Shown piece by piece: positions 35,172 to 44,049 of a stretch of 64,000 nt of DNA (its first letter is position 1; each line of letters opens with the position of its first letter). The position numbers and the translations under genes are program-made. The notes beneath the pieces were generated by a model that did no database searches, had not been told where the DNA came from, and worked only from the letters and a program-made list of their open reading frames with translations. This stretch comes from JAXGPP01 sp040766885 (GTDB lineage: Bacteria > Planctomycetota > Planctomycetia > Pirellulales > Thermoguttaceae): the NCBI GenBank assembly GCA_040766885.1, contig JAXGPP010000005.1, positions 416,921 to 480,920 on the forward strand. Reading direction: 5' to 3'.

Positions 35172-36707
35172 ATGAGACAGATCGCATTGTTTCTGCTTGC
35201 TTTGCCTGCCCTGGTGCTCTCTGGATCAGGCGTCGCCGCCGACCGCCGGCCCAATTTTGTGATCATCATGGCTGACCAGCAGAGTCCGCGCGTGATGCAC
35301 TGCGCGGGCGATCAAACGGCGCGCACGCCGCACTTGGACCGACTGGCGGCGGGCGGGGTCCGGTTCACGGCCGCGTACTGCGGCGCCCCGCTCTGCGTGC
35401 CGTCGCGGATGACGTTTCTGACGTCGCGCCATTGCTCGGATATCGCAGTCTGGAGCAACGGCTGTGTGCTCGACTCGGAGACGCCGACATTTCCCCGCGC
35501 GCTGGCGGCGGCCGGGTACGAGACGGTTCTGGCTGGCCGAATGCATTTCACCGGACCGGATCAGCGTCACGGCTTCCTGCGACGCACGATCGGCGACGTG
35601 AGCCAACCGTTCGCAGCAGCGGGAAAGAAGCCACCGTTACTCGGCTCGATTCCAATGGCGACTACAGGTCAATCGAGCTTAGCCGTTGAGACAGCCGGGC
35701 CGGGCTTTACGTCGTACATGGCGTACGACGAAGCGGTGACCGGGTCGGCCTGCCAGTTCCTCGCGGAGTGGGATCGGCGGCCGCAGGACAAACCGCTTGC
35801 GCTGGTGATCGGCTACGTGCTACCGCACTGTCCCTACATCTGCCCGCCGGAGTTGTTCGATTACTATCACGCCCGTGTGAGCCTTCCCCAGTTGCCGGCG
35901 GATTACCTCGACGGGCTGCACCCGGCCGAGCGCGAAGACCGCCAGCGACGCGGGTACGATGAACTGAGCGACGAGCAGGCTCGCATTGCCCGAGCCGCCT
36001 ACTACGGTCTGGTCGAATTTCACGACGGGCTCTGCGGGCGCGTACTGGAAACACTGCGGCACACGCGATTCTCCAAGAACACCGTGGTGGTCTATACGAG
36101 CGACCACGGCGAAATGGCTGGCGAGCATCGCATGTGGGCAAAGAGTTCGTTCCGTGAAGCGTCGGCGGGTGTTCCGATGATCTGGTCGTGGCCCGGCCGG
36201 TTTCGCGCCGGAGCAGTCGTGAAACGCGTGACGAGCCTCCTGGATGTCGGACCAACGCTGCTCGAACTCGCCGGCGCGCCGCCGCTGAAAGAGGTCGCGG
36301 GTCGCTCTCTGAGCGGCTTCTTGTCCGGAAGCGGCGAGGTGAAGGACTGGCCTGACGATGCGCTGGCGGAGTGCTGCGGCTTCCGCACGGATCGCCCTTC
36401 CCGCATGCTCCGCCAAGGGCCCTGGAAGATCATTCTCCACCACGGTTACGAGAGACCGCAGTTGTTCAACGTGGCTGAAGATCCGGACGAGATTTACGAC
36501 CGCAGCAGCGATCCCACGTGTGCCGCGGTGTGCCAGCGACTCCTGCAGCGGGTTGCCGAAGGCTGGAATGGCGACCGCGTCGCGGCGGCCCTCGCCCAAT
36601 CCGCCGAGCGGCGTCGGGCAGTGCTTGAGAAAGCGAAAGGCTATGCCACCCCTACGGCCGATTTCTGGCAGATGCCGCCCGACGCGAACCGTTTTCCGGT
36701 GAAGTGA
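35172..36707 (+). CDS. Secreted choline-sulfatase-like sulfatase
   Basis: A 511-residue sulfatase. The ATG at 35172 follows AAAGGTGG and opens a signal peptide (about 1-23). The metal site reads IIMADQQSPR, with Gln in place of the second Asp (D35-Q36), as in choline-sulfatase-like and related S1 subfamilies. The formylglycine precursor is Cys75 in C-V-P-S-R (75-79). Further motifs are YTSDHGEMAGEH and GPWKIILHHG. An upstream in-frame extension to 35040 lacks a signal peptide. The LRR lipoprotein gene starts 56 bp downstream on the same strand. Substrate not assigned. Confidence 0.93.
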   Translation: MRQIALFLLALPALVLSGSGVAADRRPNFVIIMADQQSPRVMHCAGDQTARTPHLDRLAAGGVRFTAAYCGAPLCVPSRMTFLTSRHCSDIAVWSNGCVLDSETPTFPRALAAAGYETVLAGRMHFTGPDQRHGFLRRTIGDVSQPFAAAGKKPPLLGSIPMATTGQSSLAVETAGPGFTSYMAYDEAVTGSACQFLAEWDRRPQDKPLALVIGYVLPHCPYICPPELFDYYHARVSLPQLPADYLDGLHPAEREDRQRRGYDELSDEQARIARAAYYGLVEFHDGLCGRVLETLRHTRFSKNTVVVYTSDHGEMAGEHRMWAKSSFREASAGVPMIWSWPGRFRAGAVVKRVTSLLDVGPTLLELAGAPPLKEVAGRSLSGFLSGSGEVKDWPDDALAECCGFRTDRPSRMLRQGPWKIILHHGYERPQLFNVAEDPDEIYDRSSDPTCAAVCQRLLQRVAEGWNGDRVAAALAQSAERRRAVLEKAKGYATPTADFWQMPPDANRFPVK

Positions 36708-36763
36708 GGTCGTCCTGCCTACAGCCCGCTTGCCGCCGCTTGTGTTGCCATCGGAAGTCTGCG

Positions 36764-38227
36764 ATGTCGAAGTCAACTGCCTTCACTACGATCCTGCTGT
36801 TTGGGGTTGCGCTCACGGGCTGTAATACCGGTCCCGCGCCGGGAGAAGCGGCTGTGAAGAAAGGCGAGTCAGTCTCAGCACCCCGCGAAGTGCTGGCAAG
36901 ATTGCGGGATCTGGAGGGTGAGTATCGTCTCGACCATCGCGGTCGGGTGTGGGCCCTGAGCTTCCGACGCTGCCCGCTCAATGACGGCGACCTCGAGATT
37001 CTGCGGTCATTGCCTCACATCCGAACGCTGACACTCCGCGGCATATCCGTCGGCGGAGGAAGGCTGACGGTGGAAGGTCTGAGGCCGCTCAAGTCGTTGC
37101 ACGAGCTGCGCCGACTGGACCTCAACATGAACCACCGGTTCACCGGTACGCTCGACTCGATCGCGTGCCTGTCGAAGCTTGAGTTTCTGGACCTGCGAGG
37201 AACGGAACTGGGAGACGAGGCGATGCAGGCGATTGCGAGCGTGCCAACGCTTAGAGTGCTTCACCTGGGGCATCTTGGGCTCACGGAGCAAGGCCTGAGG
37301 CACTTGCACAAATCCTCCCTGGAAGAATTCGATTACTGGTTTCGCAACGATCAAGACGTGGCTCTACTTGGTGGCCTGAAGCGTTTGCGTGCATGGCACA
37401 TCGGCTACGGGGATATTCCCGTGCACCGTCTGGCTGAGTTTGCGGGCGCCGATCAGCTCCAGGAAATAACGCTCACGTGTGACGGCGCAGGGTGCCGCTC
37501 GGAAGCCATCGATGCCATTCGCTCGATGCGTTCCCTTCAGAAGCTGCAGATCTCGTGTTCTGCCGATGCCCGATGCTCGATTCTGGGGGCCCTGGACAGC
37601 CTCCCTGAACTGAAAGCCCTGAGGCTTGTCGGTGTTTCGGATCAGACTCTTCAGCAGCTTCCGCACATCAAGACCTTGGAAGCACTCGATCTTGCCCTGA
37701 CCGCAGTCGGCACCGGAGAGAGTCTGCAGCGCCTGGCGGCGTTGCCGAGTTTGCGTCATTTGGCATTGCCTCCCGGCACGACAACTGCTGATGGGCTGGC
37801 ATCCGTAGCGTGCTGCTCACATCTGGAGACGCTGGTATTCGAGCCGAATCAGATCGGCGACTTCCTGCAGATCTTGAGCTGGCCGCGATTGGCAACCTCA
37901 GCGGGATTCGCGGCCAAGGACCTTCGTCCCGTGCTACGGCACACGCCGTTACGAACGTTGAAACTCAACGGACTTGGCTTTGACGATGAGCTGATGAAAG
38001 AGATGACGACTGCGCGGGACCTTCGCTGCCTCGAAGTGTCAGGACTGCCAATCACCGACGTCGGGATCCGTCAACTGCATCATCTCAAGCACCTTCAGTT
38101 GCTTGATATTGCGGGCACGCTGGTCACCATCGATGCAGCCCGGTCGCTTCACCGCTCCCTTCCGCAATGCCGGATCACCGACAACTGGTGCTGCGGATGC
38201 ATGGCGATTGAGCCACGCGTTCCGTGA
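36764..38227 (+). CDS. Leucine-rich-repeat lipoprotein
   Basis: A 487-residue predicted lipoprotein: L-T-G-C20 is a good lipobox after the hydrophobic stretch ILLFGVA. From about residue 55 it consists of leucine-rich repeats of about 24 residues (LRRLDLNMN, LEFLDLRGTELGDEAM, LEALDLALTAVG, LQLLDIAGTLV), similar to LRR proteins common in planctomycetes. The ATG at 36764 has GGAAG upstream. It would sit on a membrane facing the periplasm as a binding scaffold. The ligand is unknown, and no catalytic domain is present. Confidence 0.88.
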   Translation: MSKSTAFTTILLFGVALTGCNTGPAPGEAAVKKGESVSAPREVLARLRDLEGEYRLDHRGRVWALSFRRCPLNDGDLEILRSLPHIRTLTLRGISVGGGRLTVEGLRPLKSLHELRRLDLNMNHRFTGTLDSIACLSKLEFLDLRGTELGDEAMQAIASVPTLRVLHLGHLGLTEQGLRHLHKSSLEEFDYWFRNDQDVALLGGLKRLRAWHIGYGDIPVHRLAEFAGADQLQEITLTCDGAGCRSEAIDAIRSMRSLQKLQISCSADARCSILGALDSLPELKALRLVGVSDQTLQQLPHIKTLEALDLALTAVGTGESLQRLAALPSLRHLALPPGTTTADGLASVACCSHLETLVFEPNQIGDFLQILSWPRLATSAGFAAKDLRPVLRHTPLRTLKLNGLGFDDELMKEMTTARDLRCLEVSGLPITDVGIRQLHHLKHLQLLDIAGTLVTIDAARSLHRSLPQCRITDNWCCGCMAIEPRVP

Positions 38228-38318
38228 GTGGCTGTAACGAAGTCCGCGTGCCGCCTCCGACAGGATTGACCGCCGGACGTCCCGGCTATAGGCTGGGTTC
38301 AGACAGAGAACCCCCGTC

Positions 38319-38337
38319 GATCGCGTCTCTCGCGATC
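38319..38337. promoter_or_regulatory. Small palindrome upstream of GH109-like gene
   Basis: GATCGCG (38319-38325) and CGCGATC (38331-38337) form a seven-base dyad with a TCTCT spacer, 26 bases before the ATG at 38364. It could be an operator or an mRNA hairpin; nothing else supports either. Confidence 0.3.
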
Positions 38338-38363
38338 AACCCATCTTGCCTTGAGGAGCAACC

Positions 38364-39632
38364 ATGAGTGACCAGTTCGACCGCCGGAGTTTCTTGACTA
38401 TGGGGGCGGCTGCCGGAGCGGCGTGGGCATTGGGGGGTGAATGCCTTTCTGCGGATGCGTTGGGCGCGAAAGCTCCGCCGATGGATAGTATCCGCGTCGG
38501 ACTGGTCGGCGTCGGCAACCGCGGATCGTTGCTTCTCAGCCTGCTGCTGGAACAGGAGCGAGTTGAGGTCAAGGCGGTCTGCGACATCATCCCGGAACGT
38601 GTTGCCAAGGCGCAGGATATGGTGATCGCGGCCGGGCAGCCCAAGCCGGCCGGCTACGAGCGTGGCGAGACGGATTTCGAGCGTCTTTGTGAGACCGAGG
38701 ATCTGGATCTGGTGCTCAACGCTACCCGGCCTTGGAAATGGCACGTGCCGATCTCTGTCGCGGCGATGACGACCGGCAAGCACGCCGCGACCGAGGTTCC
38801 GGCGGCTGAGACCATTGAGGGTTGCTGGCAACTGGTCGAGACCGCCGAGAAGACGCAGAAGTACTGCGTCATGCTCGAGAACTGCTGCTACTTCCGCGAA
38901 GTCATGCTGGTCCACCATCTGCTGCGAAAGGGCATGTTCGGGACGCTGCGCCATTGCGAGGCGGGCTATCAGCACTATGGTTCCAGAGCGCGCCGCGCCG
39001 CGTCGGAACGCCCGAAAGCTGAGAAGGTGCACACAGGCAACAGCTATCCCACCCATTCCATCGGTCCGGTCGCCCAGTGGATGGATATCAACCGCGGCAA
39101 CCGCTTCGACTATCTCGTGTCGATGAGCGCCGACGGCACCGAAGGCAACCCGCACGCCGACATCAACACCAGTCTTATCCGGACGGCAAACGGGCAGACG
39201 GTCACGCTCTACTATGACACCAAGCTGCCGCGGCCCTACGATCTGATCTATCGCGTGCAAGGCACGCGGGGCATCTCGATGGCCACCACCGACAAGATCT
39301 ACATCGAGGGACGCAGCCCCAACGCCGAAACCTGGGAGTCGATGGAAAGCTACTACCAGGAGTTCGAACATCCGCTCTGGAAAGCCCTGGGTGAGAAGGC
39401 GTTGAGTCGCGGCGGCCACGGCGGCGGCGATTGGATGACAATCCAGCGGTTCATTCAGGCACTGCGGACCGGCGCAGCCCCGGACATGGACGTATACGAT
39501 GCGGCCACCTGGAGCTGTATCACCGAATTGAGCGAGAAGTCGGTCGCCAATCGAAGCGGTCCGGTCGACTTCCCCGACTTCACGCGCGGTCGCTGGCAGA
39601 CCACGCCGCCGATCGGCATCCTCGAGCCTTGA
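38364..39632 (+). CDS. Tat-exported GH109-like Gfo/Idh/MocA protein
   Basis: A 422-residue protein with a Tat signal (DRRSFLTMGAAAGAA). The Rossmann motif is LVGVGNRG (47-54). EVPAAETIEG, then HTGNSYPTHSIGPVAQWM (H231 in YPTH) and NRGNRFDYLVSMS, closely match the GH109 family, whose known members are NAD-dependent alpha-N-acetylgalactosaminidases that use a keto intermediate. GAGGAG lies five bases before the ATG. Twin-Arg export fits the known export of folded, cofactor-loaded oxidoreductases. A seven-base palindrome sits just upstream. The exact sugar is uncertain, since many relatives are uncharacterised. Confidence 0.9.
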   Translation: MSDQFDRRSFLTMGAAAGAAWALGGECLSADALGAKAPPMDSIRVGLVGVGNRGSLLLSLLLEQERVEVKAVCDIIPERVAKAQDMVIAAGQPKPAGYERGETDFERLCETEDLDLVLNATRPWKWHVPISVAAMTTGKHAATEVPAAETIEGCWQLVETAEKTQKYCVMLENCCYFREVMLVHHLLRKGMFGTLRHCEAGYQHYGSRARRAASERPKAEKVHTGNSYPTHSIGPVAQWMDINRGNRFDYLVSMSADGTEGNPHADINTSLIRTANGQTVTLYYDTKLPRPYDLIYRVQGTRGISMATTDKIYIEGRSPNAETWESMESYYQEFEHPLWKALGEKALSRGGHGGGDWMTIQRFIQALRTGAAPDMDVYDAATWSCITELSEKSVANRSGPVDFPDFTRGRWQTTPPIGILEP

Positions 39633-39677
39633 CGACCTTACAGGTGGCTCGGCGTGATGGCGGCTTCATGGGGCCGA

Positions 39678-42629
39678 TCATTCAAGCGACGGGTGAACGA
39701 TCTGGCCCTGTGCCTGCGATTCCGGGTGCTCATAGGCGCCATAGAACTCTGAATTGCAGTCGAGCCAGAGCGCGATGCGGTGCCGGTCCTCGCGCGGGAG
39801 ATCGACGCCGTAGTGATGCTCGTCAAGGTATTCGAGCAGTCGCGAGGCGCGCGCGCCGAACTGGCCCGGGACCGTGCGGCTGCCGCCATGCACTCCGCCG
39901 CGGATCGACCCGTTCGATGAGTGGAAATAGAACCCGAAGTCCTTGGAAAGGGCGGTGTACGACCGCGTCCAGCCATGGGGGCCGTCGATCGCAGCGCTCA
40001 GGTCGATCGCCTTCTTCTCCGCGTGGCAGGAGACGCAGTGGCGATCGAGCACCGGCTGAACGAGGCGGACGAAACTGAACGGGTTTGAGCCGGCCACGTC
40101 GGGCCGGATCTTCGAGGGCGACCTGCGCAACGCCAGCGGCGTCTCTTTCAGTTGCGAGGCGCGGCGTTTCGGCTCGTGGCAGCCCTGACAAGACAGTTGC
40201 TCACCCGGATGCACGTAGGTCGCGGAACGCATCGACTGGATGGCCAGCCCACGCTCATCGAGCGCCTGGAAGTAAAGCAGCTTCGCCGCGGGCGCTTCGA
40301 AATACGCGCTGCCGTCGGTCTCGACCGGCACCGTACCGAGAACCGCCCGGGCGTTGGTTCCGACGGCAACGCCGATCCGCGGCCGATCGGCGGGCGGCGT
40401 GGTCTTGGGCAGCAGTTGAATGATCCGCAGGGCCGCCACACGCACGTCGGCCGGCCAGGTGAAATCGCTGTCGTACACATTCATCACAGCCATGGTGGCC
40501 CGCGGCACATCACCGGCGACAGCCCGGCGCGCATCGGCTGTCTGCACAGTGGCTTCGGGGATCACCGGCGGCACCGGACGCGGTCGGAGCGGAATCGGGC
40601 TCAGGCAGGAAATCTCCGGGTCGCGATAGAGAAGTTCCCGGTTTCCGAAACGATCGACCCAATAAATGCCCCGGTTGCCGGCATCGGCGCCGTAGACGCA
40701 GAGACAGTCGTCCTCCGAGAGCGGCCAGGGCGTTCCGTAAACCATGTTCTGGCGGATGGCGGCCTTGCCTCCTTCGGCTTCCGGCAACGGCACGTCGGGC
40801 GTAAACCGCTCCACCTGCGACATGGCGCCGTCGTCCTCGGGCCGGTAGTCGACGAGCACCAAAGATCCGAACTCGTGGCCGTGATGCGCGGCGGCTACCG
40901 CCATGATCTTGTTCGATCCCGGTACCGCCCGGGCATTCATCTCCATCCACGACCGGCTTTCTCGCTCAATTGGGTAGTTGCCGTGAAAGGAACGTGGATC
41001 GCGGCCGTCGGGAAAGCAGTTCCAGAGATGATGGGCGACGTTCGTGTCGCGGTCGACATAGTCCCATCGCGTATAGACGATCATCCCCTCGTGATCGACG
41101 CTCGGCTGCCATTCCTGCGTTTCATGGTAACTGAGGCAGACCACATCGCTGCCGTCGGCAGCCATCGAGTGGAGCGTGTAGGTTGGAGAATCCCAGGGAG
41201 GAGCCGAACCGCCGCAGCGCAGATAGCCCCCTCGCCGCTCGGAAATGAAAGCGATACGATCGCTCGGAAGATAGCACGGATCGAACTCATTCCACGGACC
41301 GTCGGTCAACTGGACGAGATTTCTTCCGTCGGCATCGCATTTGAAGATGTGGTAGCTGGCACGCGACGACCATTCGGGCTTCTCGCCCTGGGCTTGCGTG
41401 TAGGCAAAGAGGATGGTCCGGCCATCAAAGGACAGCTCAGGCGAGAGAAACGAACCGGGCACCAGCCGCTGGCCTTGGAATGCGCCCTGCTCGACCCGCG
41501 AATCGGCCAGGAGATCGTCAACCCGGGGACTGTCTGAGAAAGGGTTCGAAAGGACGAACAGGCCACCGCCGGGCACCGCGCCGAAACCGTAGTATTGGTG
41601 CACCATGTGGTAGAGCCCCGCCGGATCGTGCCGCTTGATAAACAGGATCCGGTCGAAATCCAGCACGGGGTTGGTAAAGGCGATGCGACGGGCAAGTCGC
41701 CGGGCGGCGATGTAGATGTCCCGGCGGATCGCTTCCGGCACATCTTCGTCAGCCTTGATCCCCCTGACGCGCGCATCCAGCCCATCGAGTTCGACCACTA
41801 GCGGCCCGAGTGTCGCCGGACCAACGTGGGGACGCAGCCGATCGGCAAGGGCGCGAGCCCGGCGAAGCACGTCCTTCGAATGTTCCAGGGAGAATGCTGG
41901 TAGTGCGGGACGAGGTGTCTCCTTCGGCAATTCGGTGCTGGGTTGCTCGGAGCGCGAATAGGGGCCGATACTCTTCTGGTCCGCCGGTCTTCCCAAGGCG
42001 AGGTTCCTCTGCGGATCGACTCTGCCATAAACCTCGATTTCGTCGAGGGCCATCGAGCAGCGCCCCGGCACCTCAAGACGAACGATACGCGTTGAAACGG
42101 CTTTGTCGCCGAAGCGAACCACTAACGGTTTTCCCTCTTTGACGCCGAAGAAGACCTCGCCATCGTGCTGGTAGATGAGTGAAAACGGACCCGCGGCGTC
42201 GGGGGCCGCAAGAACCCGGATGTGGCGCGTCCGCTCGGGTGGCGTGTCGGTCCGGTTGTAGATCACGATACGGTCCAACTCGACGACGCTCCCCAGATCG
42301 ACCTGCCACCAGGGGTCCTGCTCCTGGCTGGCGGTATGGAAGCCGAACCGCCCCGTCTTGACGCCGTCGCAACCACCGGCCGCATCGAGCGCGGTCGTCA
42401 TCTCGACTGGATGCGGTTTGACCGTGGGTTTTCCGGAGAGGATCGTGAACCTTGCGTCCTGGTCGATCCAATCGGCCTCGATCAGACTCTCGATCGAAGA
42501 GAGGCCTCTTGCCTCCGCTCGGCTGCTTGCTCTCGAGGCCGAACTACCGTCCGGCGTGGCGGCCTCGCTCAGTGACGCGACAAGTACCGTCCAGCTTGCC
42601 CATACGAGTAGACGATGTCGTGCCGACAT
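39678..42629 (-). CDS. Secreted discoidin + TolB-like + diheme protein (HZS-alpha-like)
   Basis: A 983-residue secreted protein. The ATG at 42629 has AGGAG upstream and starts a signal peptide of about 23 residues. Residues about 75-210 form an F5/8 type C (discoidin) domain (WWQVDLGSVVELDRIVIYNR). The middle (about 330-800) is a WD40/TolB-like propeller (FLSPELSFDGRTILFAYT, IAFISERRGGYLRC) of the kind annotated in planctomycetes as hydrazine synthase alpha middle domain. Two c-type heme motifs follow, CQGCH (814-818) and CVSCH (865-869). True hydrazine synthase is limited to anammox bacteria, so this is a relative of unknown reaction. The discoidin domain would target it to a glycan surface. 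Periplasmic electron transfer is likely. Confidence 0.85.
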   Translation of the reverse strand: MSARHRLLVWASWTVLVASLSEAATPDGSSASRASSRAEARGLSSIESLIEADWIDQDARFTILSGKPTVKPHPVEMTTALDAAGGCDGVKTGRFGFHTASQEQDPWWQVDLGSVVELDRIVIYNRTDTPPERTRHIRVLAAPDAAGPFSLIYQHDGEVFFGVKEGKPLVVRFGDKAVSTRIVRLEVPGRCSMALDEIEVYGRVDPQRNLALGRPADQKSIGPYSRSEQPSTELPKETPRPALPAFSLEHSKDVLRRARALADRLRPHVGPATLGPLVVELDGLDARVRGIKADEDVPEAIRRDIYIAARRLARRIAFTNPVLDFDRILFIKRHDPAGLYHMVHQYYGFGAVPGGGLFVLSNPFSDSPRVDDLLADSRVEQGAFQGQRLVPGSFLSPELSFDGRTILFAYTQAQGEKPEWSSRASYHIFKCDADGRNLVQLTDGPWNEFDPCYLPSDRIAFISERRGGYLRCGGSAPPWDSPTYTLHSMAADGSDVVCLSYHETQEWQPSVDHEGMIVYTRWDYVDRDTNVAHHLWNCFPDGRDPRSFHGNYPIERESRSWMEMNARAVPGSNKIMAVAAAHHGHEFGSLVLVDYRPEDDGAMSQVERFTPDVPLPEAEGGKAAIRQNMVYGTPWPLSEDDCLCVYGADAGNRGIYWVDRFGNRELLYRDPEISCLSPIPLRPRPVPPVIPEATVQTADARRAVAGDVPRATMAVMNVYDSDFTWPADVRVAALRIIQLLPKTTPPADRPRIGVAVGTNARAVLGTVPVETDGSAYFEAPAAKLLYFQALDERGLAIQSMRSATYVHPGEQLSCQGCHEPKRRASQLKETPLALRRSPSKIRPDVAGSNPFSFVRLVQPVLDRHCVSCHAEKKAIDLSAAIDGPHGWTRSYTALSKDFGFYFHSSNGSIRGGVHGGSRTVPGQFGARASRLLEYLDEHHYGVDLPREDRHRIALWLDCNSEFYGAYEHPESQAQGQIVHPSLE

Positions 42630-42677
42630 TGCGGCGCTCCTGGCTGCGAACCGGTCTGATCCGTCCTCGATTCATCC

Positions 42678-43068
42678 AATTCCTTTTGTAGTTTCCCCGG
42701 CCGAGGAACTCAACCTGCTCCTCACGAATCTTGCATGGGTGTGGGACGAGCGGAGCCGGCACGGCCACCCTGCCCCGGAAACCGTCACCGCAGCGCGAGT
42801 CACCATCCAGGGAATCCAGCCGGGTGACTACCGCGCGCTCTACGTCGATCCCTGGTCCGGCAGAACGCTCGGCAGCCGCCGGTTGCGGTGCACAGCGGCT
42901 GGAGCGGAGCTGGAACTTCCCGATTTCTCGCGAGATATCGCCATTGCATTCGTGCCAACCGACGATTTCGAAGAACCGTCGACGGGCGAGGCCGCGATCC
43001 CTACAATGGGCGCTGAAGTATTGGCGGGTTGCCGAGGACCACACGATTATCGGCCCATGGGAAAGTGA
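42678..43068 (+). pseudogene. Remnant of the C-terminal part of a glycosidase
   Basis: An open frame without a credible start encodes EELNLLLTNLAWVWDE, then IQPGDYRALYVDPWSGRTLG and ELELPDFSRDIAIAFVP. This is the pattern of the C-terminal beta-sandwich of secreted glycosidases (DUF4038/GH5-like proteins), where a tag of the type P-G-x-Y plus W-x-x-x-T-G and P-x-F-x-x-D-I-A closes the protein. The catalytic part is missing; the DNA upstream runs straight into the start of the opposite-strand diheme gene. It is therefore most likely the tail left after a deletion. An intact small protein from an unseen alternative start is possible but less likely. Confidence 0.45.
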
Positions 43069-43076
43069 ATACAGTA

Positions 43077-43973
43077 ATGATCAAATCGGCAGAACTCTTA
43101 TCGACCGGAATCGTCGTCCTCCTGGCGTCGGCGGCTGCGCTATCGGCTGCCGAAGCAGTTGACGTCCGCGTTGAAAAGGACGTAGCGTACCTCGAACCGG
43201 ACCGCGCTGAGACGGCTGATCTCTACTTGCCGCCGACATTCGAACCGGGAAGGAAGTATCCGGGCATCGTCATCATTCACGGGGGCGGATGGACGGGTGG
43301 CGACAAAGGCGCGGCACGCGAGATCAACATCGGCACCACGCTCGCCTCGCATGGCTATGTCTGCATGTCGATCAACTACGCTCTGGCCAAGACGGGCTCG
43401 CCCACGTTTCCACAGAACATCCAGGACTGCAAGCGGGCCGTCCGTTGGCTGCGCAAGAACGCCGCCCGGTTCCAACTCGATACCGAGCACATCGGGGCCA
43501 TCGGCGGTTCGGCGGGCGGACATCTGACGGCGCTTCTGGCGGTAACGGGTCCGGAAGCAGGCCTCGATCCGAAAGAAGACGCGGAGTACTCTTGCCGCAT
43601 CCAGGCGGCGGTGCCGATGTACCCGCATTGCGCCGCCTCGTGGGAGGGGCAGGTGCCGCCAAAACCCTACCCGAGCTTGCCCATGTTCGCCCAGGCACAG
43701 GCCGTCGCGCCGGCGCTGTGGGACTCTGCTTCGCCCATCAAGCAACTGTCGAAGGACGATCCGCCCTTGCTCATCCTGCACGGCACAGCCGACACTACCA
43801 CGCCGCTCGATCAGTCAACGCGTTTTCACGAGGCGGCCCGGTCGACCGGCGTGGAGAGTGAGCTGATCATCGTCGAGGGCGCCCCGCACAGTTTCCACCT
43901 TCAGCCCAAGCAGCGGGATCTCCGGCCGGAAGTCATTGCGTTCTTCGACAAGCACCTCAAGCCCGCTGAATGA
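43077..43973 (+). CDS. Secreted alpha/beta-hydrolase esterase (HSL/BD-FAE-like)
   Basis: A 298-residue exported esterase. Residues about 1-25 are a signal peptide ending SAAEA. The oxyanion motif is HGGGW (68-72), the nucleophile Ser145 is in GGSAGGH, the acid lies in LHGTADTTTP, and the His in EGAPHSF. These are the hallmarks of hormone-sensitive-lipase and BD-FAE-type carboxylesterases, which deacylate xylan or other acylated glycans in many degradation loci. It begins nine bases after the glycosidase remnant, which suggests the two were once one operon. Confidence 0.92.
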   Translation: MIKSAELLSTGIVVLLASAAALSAAEAVDVRVEKDVAYLEPDRAETADLYLPPTFEPGRKYPGIVIIHGGGWTGGDKGAAREINIGTTLASHGYVCMSINYALAKTGSPTFPQNIQDCKRAVRWLRKNAARFQLDTEHIGAIGGSAGGHLTALLAVTGPEAGLDPKEDAEYSCRIQAAVPMYPHCAASWEGQVPPKPYPSLPMFAQAQAVAPALWDSASPIKQLSKDDPPLLILHGTADTTTPLDQSTRFHEAARSTGVESELIIVEGAPHSFHLQPKQRDLRPEVIAFFDKHLKPAE

Positions 43974-44049
43974 GCCTTCTTTCATTTGTCGCTGAAAGGG
44001 TGCAGAATATACCCCCAGACATCAACTGGAATCCAAGAAGGGTTATGAG

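Noticed and set aside
39678..42629. Evidence for anammox metabolism
   Set aside because: HZS-alpha-like propellers with heme motifs are common outside anammox bacteria, and no other hydrazine-pathway gene is present.
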